64,000 nucleotides of DNA from Burkholderiales bacterium 70-64 (GTDB taxonomy: Bacteria > Pseudomonadota > Gammaproteobacteria > Burkholderiales > Burkholderiaceae_E), in assembly GCA_001898645.1 (NCBI GenBank), contig MKUQ01000035.1, forward strand, positions 21,539 to 85,538, in the 5' to 3' direction. Shown here piece by piece: positions 47,001 through 54,896 of the stretch. The number at the start of each line of letters is the position of its first letter. Positions within the stretch are counted from its first letter, which is position 1. The notes beneath the pieces are model-generated. The model did no database searches, was not told the origin of the DNA, and saw only the letters and a list, made by a program, of their open reading frames with translations. The position numbers were made by a program, and so were the translations under genes.

Positions 47001-47678
47001 GTCGAGGACGACATCCCGATGAACGAGGGCTGCCTCGTGCCGCTCGAGGTGCGCGTGCCCGAGGGCTCGATGCTCAACCCGCGCTATCCCGCGGCGGTGG
47101 TGGCCGGCAATGTCGAGACCTCGATGTGCATCACCAACTGCCTGTACGGCGCGCTCGGCGTGATGGCTTCGGGGCCTCCGACGATGAACAACTTCACCTT
47201 CGGCAACCAGCGCTACCAGTACTACGAGACCATCTCCGGGGGCTCGGGCGCCGGCGGCGTCTTCGACGAGCAGGGGCGCCTGACCGGGGGCTTCGACGGC
47301 ACGGCGCTGGTGCAGACGCACATGACGAACTCGCGGCTCACCGACCCCGAGGTGCTCGAATCGCGCTTCCCGGTGCGCCTGGAGAGCTACGAGATCCGCG
47401 CCGGCTCGGGCGGGGCGGGCAGGTGGCGCGGCGGAGACGGCGGCGTGCGGCGCGTGCGCTTCCTCGAGCCGATGACGGCCTCGATCCTCGCCAACGGGCG
47501 CGTGCATCCGGCCTTCGGCACGGCCGGCGGCGCGCCCGGCGCCCTGGGGGCCGACTACGTGGTGCGCGGCGACGGACGCCTCGAGCGCCTGCGCCATGCC
47601 GATACCGTCGAGCTGGCCGCCGGCGACGTGTTCGTGGTGGAGACGCCCGGCGGGGGAGGGTTCGGCATGCCCGGTTGA
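44037..47678 (+). CDS. 5-oxoprolinase (fused HyuA/HyuB)
   Basis: A 1213-residue ATP-dependent 5-oxoprolinase, with both hydantoinase halves in one chain as in eukaryotic and many bacterial OplAH proteins. It opens 5-oxo-L-proline to glutamate. The N-terminal half shows FWIDRGGTFTDVVARRPDG and IGFDMGGTSTDVSHF. The C-terminal half shows DPVMLEIFNNLFMSVAEQMG, NDPYAGGTHLPDVTV and ends GDVFVVETPGGGGFG. Start GTG 44037 gives the family's usual first residues; ORF upstream to 43968 is not conserved-looking. It stands alone between the radical-SAM gene (divergent, 243 bp) and the next operon's promoter. Hydantoin substrates are possible but less likely. Confidence 0.93.
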   Translation: MTTWQFWIDRGGTFTDVVARRPDGTLATAKLLSENPEHYEDAAVEGIRRMLGLAPGEPIGPERVEVVKMGTTVATNALLERRGEPLVLAITRGFRDALRIAYQNRPRLFDRRIVLPEMLYREVIEVDERVGADGSVVRALDEAGARAALSAAYRRGLRAIAIVLMHGYRYAAHEERLAAIAGEIGFTQISVSHRVSPLIRLVGRGDTTVVDAYLSPVLHRYVDRVARALPGIRLQFMQSNGGLADARAFQGKDSILSGPAGGIVGMARVSAAAGFDRVIGFDMGGTSTDVSHFAGELEREFDTLVAGVRVRAPMLGIHTVAAGGGSILHFDGARLRVGPDSAGADPGPACYRRGGPLTVTDANLMLGRIQPDFFPAVFGPRGDQPLDALVVRERFAELAARIAAGTGRAMTPEEVAQGFVDIAVANMANAIKKISVQRGYDITRYTLTTFGGAGGQHACEVADALAMPRVLAHPLAGVLSAYGMGLAGQAAMRERSVEHRFDDAGLAGARGVLDELEEAARAELAAQGEAEGSVRMRRLLHLRYEGTDTALAVEADTAAAMLERFEAAYRQRFAFLMPDRALVIDSAVVEAAGEPGQGASLAPPGERTGVLAPQARVRMFTRGAWHEAPLWRREQLVAGDVLDGPAIVAEPTATTVIEPGWRARLGERGDLVLERREPRPQRSAVGTEADPVMLEIFNNLFMSVAEQMGYRLQNTAHSVNIKERLDFSCAVFDAAGRLVANAPHMPVHLGSMGASVRAIMRAHAPGPGAAPLAPGDVYVLNDPYAGGTHLPDVTVITPVFDEAGATILFYVGSRGHHADIGGTTPGSMPPGSAHIDEEGVLLTDFQLVGAGRLHEAALRERLAGARHPARNPDQNLADLRAQVAANEKGREELVKMVRHFGLDVVQAYMRHVQDNAEASVRRVIGALRDGSFEVRLDNGAVIRVRIAVDRAARSAVVDFAGTSAQQPNNFNAPLAVTMAAVLYVFRTLVEDDIPMNEGCLVPLEVRVPEGSMLNPRYPAAVVAGNVETSMCITNCLYGALGVMASGPPTMNNFTFGNQRYQYYETISGGSGAGGVFDEQGRLTGGFDGTALVQTHMTNSRLTDPEVLESRFPVRLESYEIRAGSGGAGRWRGGDGGVRRVRFLEPMTASILANGRVHPAFGTAGGAPGALGADYVVRGDGRLERLRHADTVELAAGDVFVVETPGGGGFGMPG

Positions 47679-47720
47679 CACCCTCGTTCGGTCTCGATAA
47701 TCTATCAAACGCTTGATAGA
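47675..47720 (+). promoter_or_regulatory. promoter with palindromic operator, Fe-S flavoprotein/Liv operon
   Basis: TTGACA (47675-47680) is followed after 15 bases by GATAAT (47696-47701) or after 17 by TAATCT. Directly over that box lies the perfect inverted repeat TCTATCAA-acgc-TTGATAGA (47701-47720). The TetR encoded within the operon at 54276 is the likely binder. Confidence 0.7.
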
Positions 47721-47763
47721 ATTTAGCTTCTCCCCCGAAGAAAGAGTCGAGACCGAGGCTGTC

Positions 47764-49812
47764 GTGAACGTTGCCGCGTCCCCGTACCGGTGGCTCCTGT
47801 CGCCGCTGAAGATCGGAGCCATGACGGTGCCGAACCGGATCATGATGCCGGCGATGCACCTGAACTATCACCGGGACGGGTGCTTCGGCGACGACCGGCT
47901 GGTGGCCTTCTACCGGGAGCGGGCGCGCGGGCGCGCCGGCCTGATCTCGGTCGGCGGGTTTGCCGTGGACCCGGCCGGGGCGGGGGTGTTCAAGAGCCTG
48001 CTGCTCGGGCTCTGGAACGATGAGTTCATTCCGGACCTCAGGCGCCTCACCGGCGCGATGCACGCGGCGAATCCCGAGGGCAAGGTCGCCTGCCAGCTCT
48101 ATCACACGGGCCGCGTCTCGCCTTCGCGGCTCACCGGGCTGCAGCCGGTCGGTCCTTCGGAGATCCAGTCGCGCTTCAATCCGGAGCCGATCCACGTCCT
48201 GTCGACCGACGAGGTGCAGGCGCTGGAGCGCAAGTACGTCGAGGCCGCGATCCGGGCGCGCGAGGCAGGGTTCGACTGCATCGACGTCTTCTGCGGGGTC
48301 GGGCACCTCATTGCCCAGTTCCTTTCGCCGGTGACGAACGACCGCACGGACCGCTACGGCGGTTCGCTCGAGAACCGCGCGCGCTTCGCGACCAACATCG
48401 TGGCCGCGATCCGCGCGGCGCTGCCCGGCGTTCCGATTCTCGTGCGGCTGGCCGGGCACGATCTCCTTCCCGGCGGCAACACCCACCACGAGGTCGCCCG
48501 CGTCGCCGGCCTGCTCGAGGCGGCCGGCGCCGATGCGTTCAACGTCACGGGCGGCTGGCACGAGTCGCGCGTGCCGCAGATCACCGGCGACGTGCCGACG
48601 GGCGCCTATGCCTGGCTCGCCGAGACGATCAGGGCCGCGGTCGGCGTCCCGGTGGCGGCGTCGAACCGGATCAACGATCCCGCGGTCGCCGAGCGGATCC
48701 TGCGCGAGAACCGCGCCGATTTCATCTCGATGGGCCGGCCGCTGCTGGCCGATCCGCACCTGCCGCGCAAGCTGATCGAGGGCGAGCCCGGGCAGATCAA
48801 TCACTGCATCGCGTGCAACGTCTGCCTCGACAGCGCATGGGCCGGCCCGGCACGCTGCCTCGTCAACCCGGCGGCCGGCCGCGAGGCCGAAGCGGCCGCG
48901 CCGCCCTCCGCCGGCAAACGGGTGCTCGTGGTCGGCGGCGGCCCGGCCGGGATGATGGCCGCGAAGGTGGCGGCCGCGCGCGGCCATACGGTTGCGCTCT
49001 GGGAGAAGGCGCCGCAACTGGGCGGCGTGGCGGCGATCGGCGACGTGGCGCCGGGCAAGCGCGAGTACCGCTGGCTCTACGAGGACCTCGCGCGCCAGGT
49101 CGGCGGCGACGAGCGCATCGACCTGCAGCTCGGCCGGGAAGCGACGCTCGAGGCGATCCGCGCGGCGCGACCCGAAGTCCTGGTCCTGGCCACCGGCGGG
49201 CATCCCGTCTACCCGGACCTGCCGGTGCCGGAAGATGCGGAGATCGAGATCGTGCACGCGCACGACGTCCTGGCCGGCGCCATGGACCGCGTCGGCCGCG
49301 ACGTGGTGGTGCTCGGCGGCGGCCCGACCGCCTGCGAGACGGCGCTGCACATCAAGGAGCAGGGCGGCCTCGACGGCGAGACGGTCAAGTTCCTGCTCGT
49401 GCACCGCCTCGTGGAGGCGGACGAGCTTCGCGACATGGCCATGCACGGGCGCCGCTCGCGCCGGGTCAGCATCGTGCAGCGTTCGGCGCGGTTCGCGAAG
49501 GACCTCAACAAGTCGGTGCGCTGGACCCTGCTGGAGAGCATGGAAGCCGCCGGCATTGCGTCCTTCGCGAACAGCACCATCCGTTCGATCGAGCGCGACG
49601 CGGTGGTGATCGCCGCGGCCGACGGCGCGCCGACGCGCATTCCCTGCGACACGATCGTCCTCGCCGTCGGCGTCTCCGCGGACGACCGCCTGCACGCCGA
49701 GGTGCGGGCGAACCTGCGCGAGCTGCCGGTGTTCGTGATCGGAGACGCCGCGGCGCCGCGCCAGGCGACCGAAGCGCTGCTGGAGGGATGGCAGGTCGCG
49801 AATTCCCTTTAG
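47764..49812 (+). CDS. NADH:flavin oxidoreductase, 2,4-dienoyl-CoA reductase/TMADH family
   Basis: A 682-residue two-part flavoprotein. The N-terminal old-yellow-enzyme barrel (SPLKIGAMTVPNRIMMPAMH, DRYGGSLENRARF) is followed by a [4Fe-4S] cysteine cluster, C348-C351-C354 and then C366 (CIACNVCLD). The C-terminal nucleotide domains carry VVGGGPAGMMAAKVAA and VVVLGGGPTACETALH. Members reduce enoyl or dienoyl groups, or demethylate amines. The C-X2-C-X2-C spacing is closer to trimethylamine dehydrogenase than to FadH. The start is GTG 47764 after GAGG; the TTG at 47713 is in the operator. It is the first gene of the operon. Confidence 0.9.
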   Translation: MNVAASPYRWLLSPLKIGAMTVPNRIMMPAMHLNYHRDGCFGDDRLVAFYRERARGRAGLISVGGFAVDPAGAGVFKSLLLGLWNDEFIPDLRRLTGAMHAANPEGKVACQLYHTGRVSPSRLTGLQPVGPSEIQSRFNPEPIHVLSTDEVQALERKYVEAAIRAREAGFDCIDVFCGVGHLIAQFLSPVTNDRTDRYGGSLENRARFATNIVAAIRAALPGVPILVRLAGHDLLPGGNTHHEVARVAGLLEAAGADAFNVTGGWHESRVPQITGDVPTGAYAWLAETIRAAVGVPVAASNRINDPAVAERILRENRADFISMGRPLLADPHLPRKLIEGEPGQINHCIACNVCLDSAWAGPARCLVNPAAGREAEAAAPPSAGKRVLVVGGGPAGMMAAKVAAARGHTVALWEKAPQLGGVAAIGDVAPGKREYRWLYEDLARQVGGDERIDLQLGREATLEAIRAARPEVLVLATGGHPVYPDLPVPEDAEIEIVHAHDVLAGAMDRVGRDVVVLGGGPTACETALHIKEQGGLDGETVKFLLVHRLVEADELRDMAMHGRRSRRVSIVQRSARFAKDLNKSVRWTLLESMEAAGIASFANSTIRSIERDAVVIAAADGAPTRIPCDTIVLAVGVSADDRLHAEVRANLRELPVFVIGDAAAPRQATEALLEGWQVANSL

Positions 49813-49847
49813 TGGCTGGTTTACCAGAGAATCGGAAGGAGACAGAC

Positions 49848-51077
49848 ATGAACGAAACGAGTGGAAGCATGGCGGCGCGCTGGAAGGCGCCGCTGGCGGC
49901 GTTCGCATTGATGGCGGTGCTCGGCATCGGCCCGCAGGCGCTTGCCCAGCAGGCGACGGAGATCCGGATCGGGTTCGTCAATCCGGCCACGGGCGCCTTC
50001 GGCGCGCTCGGGAAGTCGGCGCGCAAGGGCATGGATCTCGCGATCGAGAACGCCGCAGCCAGGCCGCAGACGAAGGGCATCCGCTTCGTCGTCGAGGAAC
50101 GCGACTCCGCCGCCAAGACCTCCGACGCCATCCGCTACGCGCGCGAGCTGATCCAGCGCGAGAACGTCGACGTCCTGGTGGGCGGCCTGTCCAGCGCCGA
50201 ATGCCTGTCGCTGCAGAAGCTCGCCGCGGAGGTCAAGATCGCCTACCTGCCGACCAGCGGCTGTTGGGCCGACGAGTTCGCCCTGGCCGAGAACGTCAAC
50301 CCCTATGCGTTCCGCGTCACGGCGAGCAACAGGCAGCGCAACTATGCGTTCGCCGAATGGCTGGTGAAGAACAGCGGGAAGAACTGGTACGTCGTCTATT
50401 CCGATTTCGCGTACGGCCAGTCGGGCCTCAAGGCGTTCCGCGAGGCGATGGCGGCCGTGGGCGGCACGGTGAGCGGATCGATCGGCATCCCGTTCGGCGC
50501 CACCGACATGGCGTCGTACATCAGCAAGATCGACCGCTCGGCCGACGGCCTGTACTTCGTTCTGGCCGGCCGCGACGCGATCCTCGCGCTGCAGGAAGCG
50601 GCATCCCAGGGGCTGGCGGGCAAGATGAAGCTGGCCGGCATGCAGTCGCTGATCGTTCCCGAGAACTTCCCGCAGATCCCGGCCTCGGCCGAGGGGCTGT
50701 CCTTCATCGGCGCCTACCCGCGCGATGCCACGGGGCCGCTCGATACGCCGGAGAACCAGGCGTTCCGGAAGGCCTACGCGGCGAAATATCCCGGCGAGGT
50801 GGTCGGCCTGAATGCGCTCGAGGCATACCAGACCACCAACGTCCTGCTCGCGGCCATCGAGCGCTCGGGCTTCAAGGGACGCAAGGACACCGGCAAGCTG
50901 ATCGAGGCGTTGTCCGGATTGAAGCTCGAAGCGAGCAGGGAGTTCCCGGCGGGCGCGATCACCATCAGGGCCTCCGACCATCAGGGCGTGGCGCCGCTGT
51001 ACATCGCGGTGGTCCGTGGCGGCAAGGAGCAGGTCATCCACGCCATTCCCGCGGCCGAGATCGACCGCATCAAGTAG
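49848..51077 (+). CDS. Liv-type ABC transporter substrate-binding protein
   Basis: A 409-residue periplasmic binding protein with a signal peptide (cut at ALAQQ). IRIGFVNPATGAFGALGKSARKGMDLAIE and the later SFIGAYPRDATGP are of the branched-chain amino-acid type family. Members next to CoA ligases and dehydrogenases usually bind aromatic or other organic acids rather than amino acids. ATG 49848 has AAGGAG six bases upstream, 35 bp after the flavoprotein. It is followed by the matching ATPases and permeases. Confidence 0.93.
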   Translation: MNETSGSMAARWKAPLAAFALMAVLGIGPQALAQQATEIRIGFVNPATGAFGALGKSARKGMDLAIENAAARPQTKGIRFVVEERDSAAKTSDAIRYARELIQRENVDVLVGGLSSAECLSLQKLAAEVKIAYLPTSGCWADEFALAENVNPYAFRVTASNRQRNYAFAEWLVKNSGKNWYVVYSDFAYGQSGLKAFREAMAAVGGTVSGSIGIPFGATDMASYISKIDRSADGLYFVLAGRDAILALQEAASQGLAGKMKLAGMQSLIVPENFPQIPASAEGLSFIGAYPRDATGPLDTPENQAFRKAYAAKYPGEVVGLNALEAYQTTNVLLAAIERSGFKGRKDTGKLIEALSGLKLEASREFPAGAITIRASDHQGVAPLYIAVVRGGKEQVIHAIPAAEIDRIK

Positions 51078-51087
51078 GCGCCGCCCG

Positions 51088-51825
51088 GTGATCGAGCTGC
51101 AGACGACCGGGGTGAGCCGCAGCTTCGGCGGCCTGCTGGCGGTCGACCGCGTCGACCTCACCGTGCGCCGCGGCGAGTTGCGCGCGCTGATCGGCCCCAA
51201 CGGCGCGGGAAAGAGCACGCTGCTCAACCTGCTGGCAGGCACCCTGGCCCCGAGCGCGGGGTCGATCCGGCTCGGGGATCGCAACATCACCCGCGCCTCG
51301 GTGCCGCAGAGGGCGCTGCTCGGCATCGGCCGCTCTTTCCAGGTGGTGAACCTGTTCGAAGGGCTGACCTGCCGGCAGGTGCTGGAGCTCGCGCTGCAGC
51401 GCGACGTGCCGATGCGCCGATGGGCGCTGCCGTCCGGCGCGGCGGCCATCCGGCGCCGCGCCGCCGAGGCGCTGGAGGCCGCGGGCCTGGCGTCGATCGC
51501 CGACGAGGAATCGACGCGCATCTCCCACGGGCTGCAGAAGCGGCTCGAGATCGCCCTCGCCCTGGCCAATGCGCCGCGGGTGCTCCTGCTCGACGAGCCG
51601 ATGGCCGGGATGAGCGCCGAGGAGCGCATCGCCCTGCGCGAAACGCTGCGGCAGGTGGCCGGGCGCAGCACCATCGTCTTCGTCGAGCACGACATCGAGA
51701 TGGTGATGAGCCTGGCCGCGAGCGTGACCCTGCTGCACAACGGCACGATCGTCTGCGAGGGCACGCCCGACGAGGTGCGCCGCAACCCGGTCGCCCAGGA
51801 CGTCTACCTGCGGGGCGAGCGCTGA
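51088..51825 (+). CDS. Liv-type ABC transporter ATPase, LivG-like
   Basis: A 245-residue ATPase with Walker A GPNGAGKST, the modified signature ISHGLQKRLEIA typical of LivG, and Walker B VLLLDEPMAGM. Its GTG start at 51088 (RPVIELQT) is a better length than the track's upstream ORF. The stop overlaps the next ATPase start (TGATG). Confidence 0.93.
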   Translation: MIELQTTGVSRSFGGLLAVDRVDLTVRRGELRALIGPNGAGKSTLLNLLAGTLAPSAGSIRLGDRNITRASVPQRALLGIGRSFQVVNLFEGLTCRQVLELALQRDVPMRRWALPSGAAAIRRRAAEALEAAGLASIADEESTRISHGLQKRLEIALALANAPRVLLLDEPMAGMSAEERIALRETLRQVAGRSTIVFVEHDIEMVMSLAASVTLLHNGTIVCEGTPDEVRRNPVAQDVYLRGER

Positions 51826-52511
51826 TGCTCGAGCTCGAGAACCTCGACGCCGGCTACGGCAAGGTCCAGATCCTGCGCGACGTCGGCCTGCATGTCGGTG
51901 CCGGCGAGATCGTCGGCCTGGTGGGCCGCAACGGGGTCGGCAAGAGCACGACGCTGCGCGCCATCGTCGGGCTCGCCAGGCGGATGGCGGGGCGCATCCG
52001 GGTCGGTGCCAGGCTGCTCGAGACCTCCGATCCGTCGCGGATGGCATCGCTGGGCATCGGCTACGTCGCGCAGCACCAGGAGATCTGCCCCGACCTGACG
52101 GTGGAGGAGAACCTCCTGGTGCCGCTGTTCGCGTCGCGCCGCTCGCCGCGCTGCATCGGGCCGATCTACGAGCGCTTCGGGCGGCTCAGGGAGCGCGCGC
52201 GCCAGCGCGCGGGCTCGCTGAGCGGGGGCGAGCGCAAGGTCCTCGCCTTCGCCCGCATCATGCTCCTCGAGCCCGACGTGTACCTGATCGACGAGCCGAC
52301 CGAGGGGCTGATGCCCTCGGCGGTCGCCGAGATCGCCGCGCTCGTTGCCGGCATGCGCGAATCCGGCGCCGCGGTGCTGCTCGTGGAGCAGGACCTCGGG
52401 CTGATCCGCAAGCTGTGCGACCGCATCTACTGGATGAACGTCGGGCGCGTCGAGGCATGCACCGATGGCTTCGATGCCGCGACCGCCGACAGATTCCTGG
52501 GAGTGAAATAG
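51825..52511 (+). CDS. Liv-type ABC transporter ATPase, LivF-like
   Basis: A 228-residue ATPase with Walker A GRNGVGKST, signature LSGGERKVLAFAR and Walker B VYLIDEPTEGL. IGYVAQHQEICPDLTVEENL is the Q-loop region. ATG 51825 overlaps the LivG-like stop; its stop is directly followed by the LivH-like ATG. It pairs with the LivG-like subunit to power the importer. Confidence 0.93.
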   Translation: MLELENLDAGYGKVQILRDVGLHVGAGEIVGLVGRNGVGKSTTLRAIVGLARRMAGRIRVGARLLETSDPSRMASLGIGYVAQHQEICPDLTVEENLLVPLFASRRSPRCIGPIYERFGRLRERARQRAGSLSGGERKVLAFARIMLLEPDVYLIDEPTEGLMPSAVAEIAALVAGMRESGAAVLLVEQDLGLIRKLCDRIYWMNVGRVEACTDGFDAATADRFLGVK

Positions 52512-53357
52512 ATGGAGCAGATCGCCGCTCAACTTGCCAACGGCCTCGTGGTCGGCACGACGATCGCGCTCACCGCCCTGGGCCTCACGCTGGTGTTCGG
52601 CATCCTGCACATCGTGAATCTCAGTCACGGCGAGTTCTACATGATGGGGGCGTACTTCACCTGGGCGGCGCACTCGGTGCTCGGGAACTTCTGGGCGAGC
52701 GCGGTGCTCGCGGCCCTGGCCACGGGCCTGGTCGGCGGGGCGCTGCTGCTCGCCTTCGCCGGGCGGCTGGCCGGAGCGGGCCCGCTGCGATGGGCGCTCC
52801 TGACCCTGGGGTTCGGCTACGTGCTGCGCGAGCTCGCGCACCTGCTGTTCGGCAACGATTTCAAGCTCGTCGACCTGCCGCTGGAAGGCACCGTGCCCTA
52901 TTTCGGCGGCCTGTACCGCGTCGTGGTCATGCTCGCCAGCATCGCGCTCATCGCGGCGCTGGCGCTGTTCCTCGGCAAGACCCGCTACGGCGTGATGATC
53001 CGCGCCATCGCCAGCAACCGCGAGGCTGCCCAGGTCGCCGGCGTCTCGGCGCGCAAGGTCTACGCATGGATCGCGTTCATCAGCGCCCTGCTGGCCGGGG
53101 CCGCCGGCGCATTCATGCTGCCGATCACCAGCGCGTATCCCACCATGGGGCTCGAGATCCTGATCATGGCCTTCGTGGTGGTGGTGGTCGGCGGAATGGG
53201 CAACATCCGCGGCGCGCTGGTGGCGAGCCTCTTCGCCGGCCTGCTGCAGTCGGTGCTGATTCTCGTGATGAAGCCGAGCTTCGCCATGATCGTCGTGCTG
53301 TGCACCTTCATGCTCGTGCTGGTGCTGCGCCGCGAGGGGGTGCGCGCCGCATGGTGA
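52512..53357 (+). CDS. Liv-type ABC transporter permease, LivH-like
   Basis: A 281-residue permease with about eight hydrophobic segments. The start QLANGLVVGTTIALTALGLTLVFG, the NLSHGEFYMMGAY block and AGAFMLPITSAYPTMGLEI are characteristic of LivH. ATG 52512 follows the LivF-like stop without a gap. It forms the channel with the LivM-like subunit. Confidence 0.94.
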   Translation: MEQIAAQLANGLVVGTTIALTALGLTLVFGILHIVNLSHGEFYMMGAYFTWAAHSVLGNFWASAVLAALATGLVGGALLLAFAGRLAGAGPLRWALLTLGFGYVLRELAHLLFGNDFKLVDLPLEGTVPYFGGLYRVVVMLASIALIAALALFLGKTRYGVMIRAIASNREAAQVAGVSARKVYAWIAFISALLAGAAGAFMLPITSAYPTMGLEILIMAFVVVVVGGMGNIRGALVASLFAGLLQSVLILVMKPSFAMIVVLCTFMLVLVLRREGVRAAW

Positions 53358-54295
53358 GCGCCGCCGGCAGGGGGGCGATCGCCTGCGCGGCGCTGGCCGC
53401 GGCCGCGGTGGTGCCGTTCTGGCTGCCTCCGTACTTCGTCTACCTCCTCACCGAGCTCGTCATCTGGGGGCTGGTGGCAGTCTCGCTCGATCTGCTGATC
53501 GGCTACGCGGGCCTGCCGAGCTTCGGGCACGCGGTCTTCTTCGGGGTGCCGGCCTACGCGTTCGGCATCGCGGCCACGCGCAGCGAATCGCTGGCGATCG
53601 CGTTCGCCGCGGCCCTGGTCGCGATCGCCGCCGTCTCCGTGCTGGTCGGATATCTCGCCACGCGCACCGGCGGAGTGGGCTACATTATCGTCACGCTGCT
53701 GTGCTCCTTCGCGTTCTTCATCGGCGCGATCGCCTGGACCGGCCTGACGGGTGGGGAGAACGGGCTCTACGTTCCGGCCGCAATGTCGATGGATGCGCTC
53801 CCGATGCATGCCCGCTACCTGATCGTGCTCGCCATCGGCGCGCTCGTCGGCGGGTTCGCGTGGTGGCTCAGCCGCTCCGCCTATGGCCTCGCGCTGCTCG
53901 GCATCAAGGCGAACGAACGCAGGATGCAGGCGATGGGCTACGACACCAAGAAGTACAAGTTCCAGGTCACGGTGCTCGCCGGAAGCATCGCCGGCATCGC
54001 GGGGGTGCTCTACGCGCTCGTGGTGCGCACGCTCTCGGCCGAGCTCGTCGGGCCCGAGCTTTCGACCGAGGCCGTCATCTGGGTGCTGCTGGGCGGTGCG
54101 CAGACGCTGATCGGTCCGGTCCTGGGAGCGGCGCTCTTCATCTCGCTGAAGCAGATCCTCAACAACATTCCGGCGTATCCGATGCTGCTCGGGCTGGTCT
54201 TCGTGGCGGTCGTCGCCTGGGCGCCGTCGGGGCTCGTCAAGCTGCGGCTGCCGCAGCTGCGCGGTGTACGAACCGATGAACGAACGCAAGACTGA
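53351..54295 (+). CDS. Liv-type ABC transporter permease, LivM-like
   Basis: A 314-residue permease; LLIGYAGLPSFGHAVFFGVPAYAFG and LLGIKANERRMQAMGYDTKKYK are LivM hallmark stretches. ATG 53351 overlaps the LivH-like stop by seven bases. Its C-terminus overlaps the TetR start by 20 bases. The importer is complete: binding protein, two ATPases and two permeases. Confidence 0.94.
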   Translation: MVSAAGRGAIACAALAAAAVVPFWLPPYFVYLLTELVIWGLVAVSLDLLIGYAGLPSFGHAVFFGVPAYAFGIAATRSESLAIAFAAALVAIAAVSVLVGYLATRTGGVGYIIVTLLCSFAFFIGAIAWTGLTGGENGLYVPAAMSMDALPMHARYLIVLAIGALVGGFAWWLSRSAYGLALLGIKANERRMQAMGYDTKKYKFQVTVLAGSIAGIAGVLYALVVRTLSAELVGPELSTEAVIWVLLGGAQTLIGPVLGAALFISLKQILNNIPAYPMLLGLVFVAVVAWAPSGLVKLRLPQLRGVRTDERTQD

Positions 54296-54896
54296 GTCCG
54301 ACGGCGAAAGCGCCCTGTCGGCCGCGGCGCTGCGCAAGCGCGAGGAGATCAAGACGGCGGCCAAGCTCCTGTTCGCCGAGCAGGGTTTCGCGGCCACGTC
54401 GATCCGCCAGATCGCCGCCCGCGCGAACCTGGAGGGCGGCTCGCTCTACTACCACTTCCCCGACAAGCTGGAGATCCTCTACGCGATCCTCGACGAGGGC
54501 AACCGCGAGCTGCTCGAGATGGCCGAGCGCGTGCTCCACGACGACGAGGGGTCGGTTCCGGCGCGCCTGCGCGAGCTGATTCTCGGCCACGTCCGCATCC
54601 TGGCCAGGGACCAGGCGCGGTTCATGGTGGTGGTGCGCGAGCTGAGCGAATTGAGCGGCCCGCGCCGCGACCGGATCATGGCGCAGCGCAAGCAGTACGA
54701 GAAGGCGGTCCAGACGCTGCTCGCCCGCGGCATCCACCAGGGGACGCTGCGCGAGTGCGACGTGAAGGTGGTCAGCTTCGGCCTCATCGCGTTGCTGAAC
54801 GGCGTGGCCTTCTGGTTCCGTCCGAACGGGCCGGCGAGCGTCGACGAGATCGGCGAGGAGTACGCGCGGACGCTCCTGGACGGGTTGCGAAGATGA
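54276..54896 (+). CDS. TetR-family regulator of the Liv/CoA-ligase operon
   Basis: A 206-residue TetR protein with KTAAKLLFAEQGFAATSIRQIAARA then GGSLYYHFPDKLEIL as the DNA-binding region. The ligand domain is like those of acyl-CoA-responding TetR proteins (RFMVVVRELSELSGPRRD). It starts within the end of the permease gene (ATG 54276, or GTG 54264), and its stop overlaps the CoA-ligase ATG, so it is made with the operon. The palindrome over the operon promoter at 47701 is the probable target. The effector is likely a CoA thioester from the ligase, which is inference. Confidence 0.92.
   Translation: MNERKTESDGESALSAAALRKREEIKTAAKLLFAEQGFAATSIRQIAARANLEGGSLYYHFPDKLEILYAILDEGNRELLEMAERVLHDDEGSVPARLRELILGHVRILARDQARFMVVVRELSELSGPRRDRIMAQRKQYEKAVQTLLARGIHQGTLRECDVKVVSFGLIALLNGVAFWFRPNGPASVDEIGEEYARTLLDGLRR

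Noticed and set aside
47701-47720. Intrinsic terminator for the oxoprolinase gene
   Set aside because: The stem is AT-rich, has no T-run and overlaps a -10 box, so an operator is the better reading.
42543-47843. Single minus-strand ORF of 1766 residues
   Set aside because: Only the last 416 codons (radical SAM) are a gene; the rest is antisense of the oxoprolinase, and a good ribosome site marks the real start at 43793.
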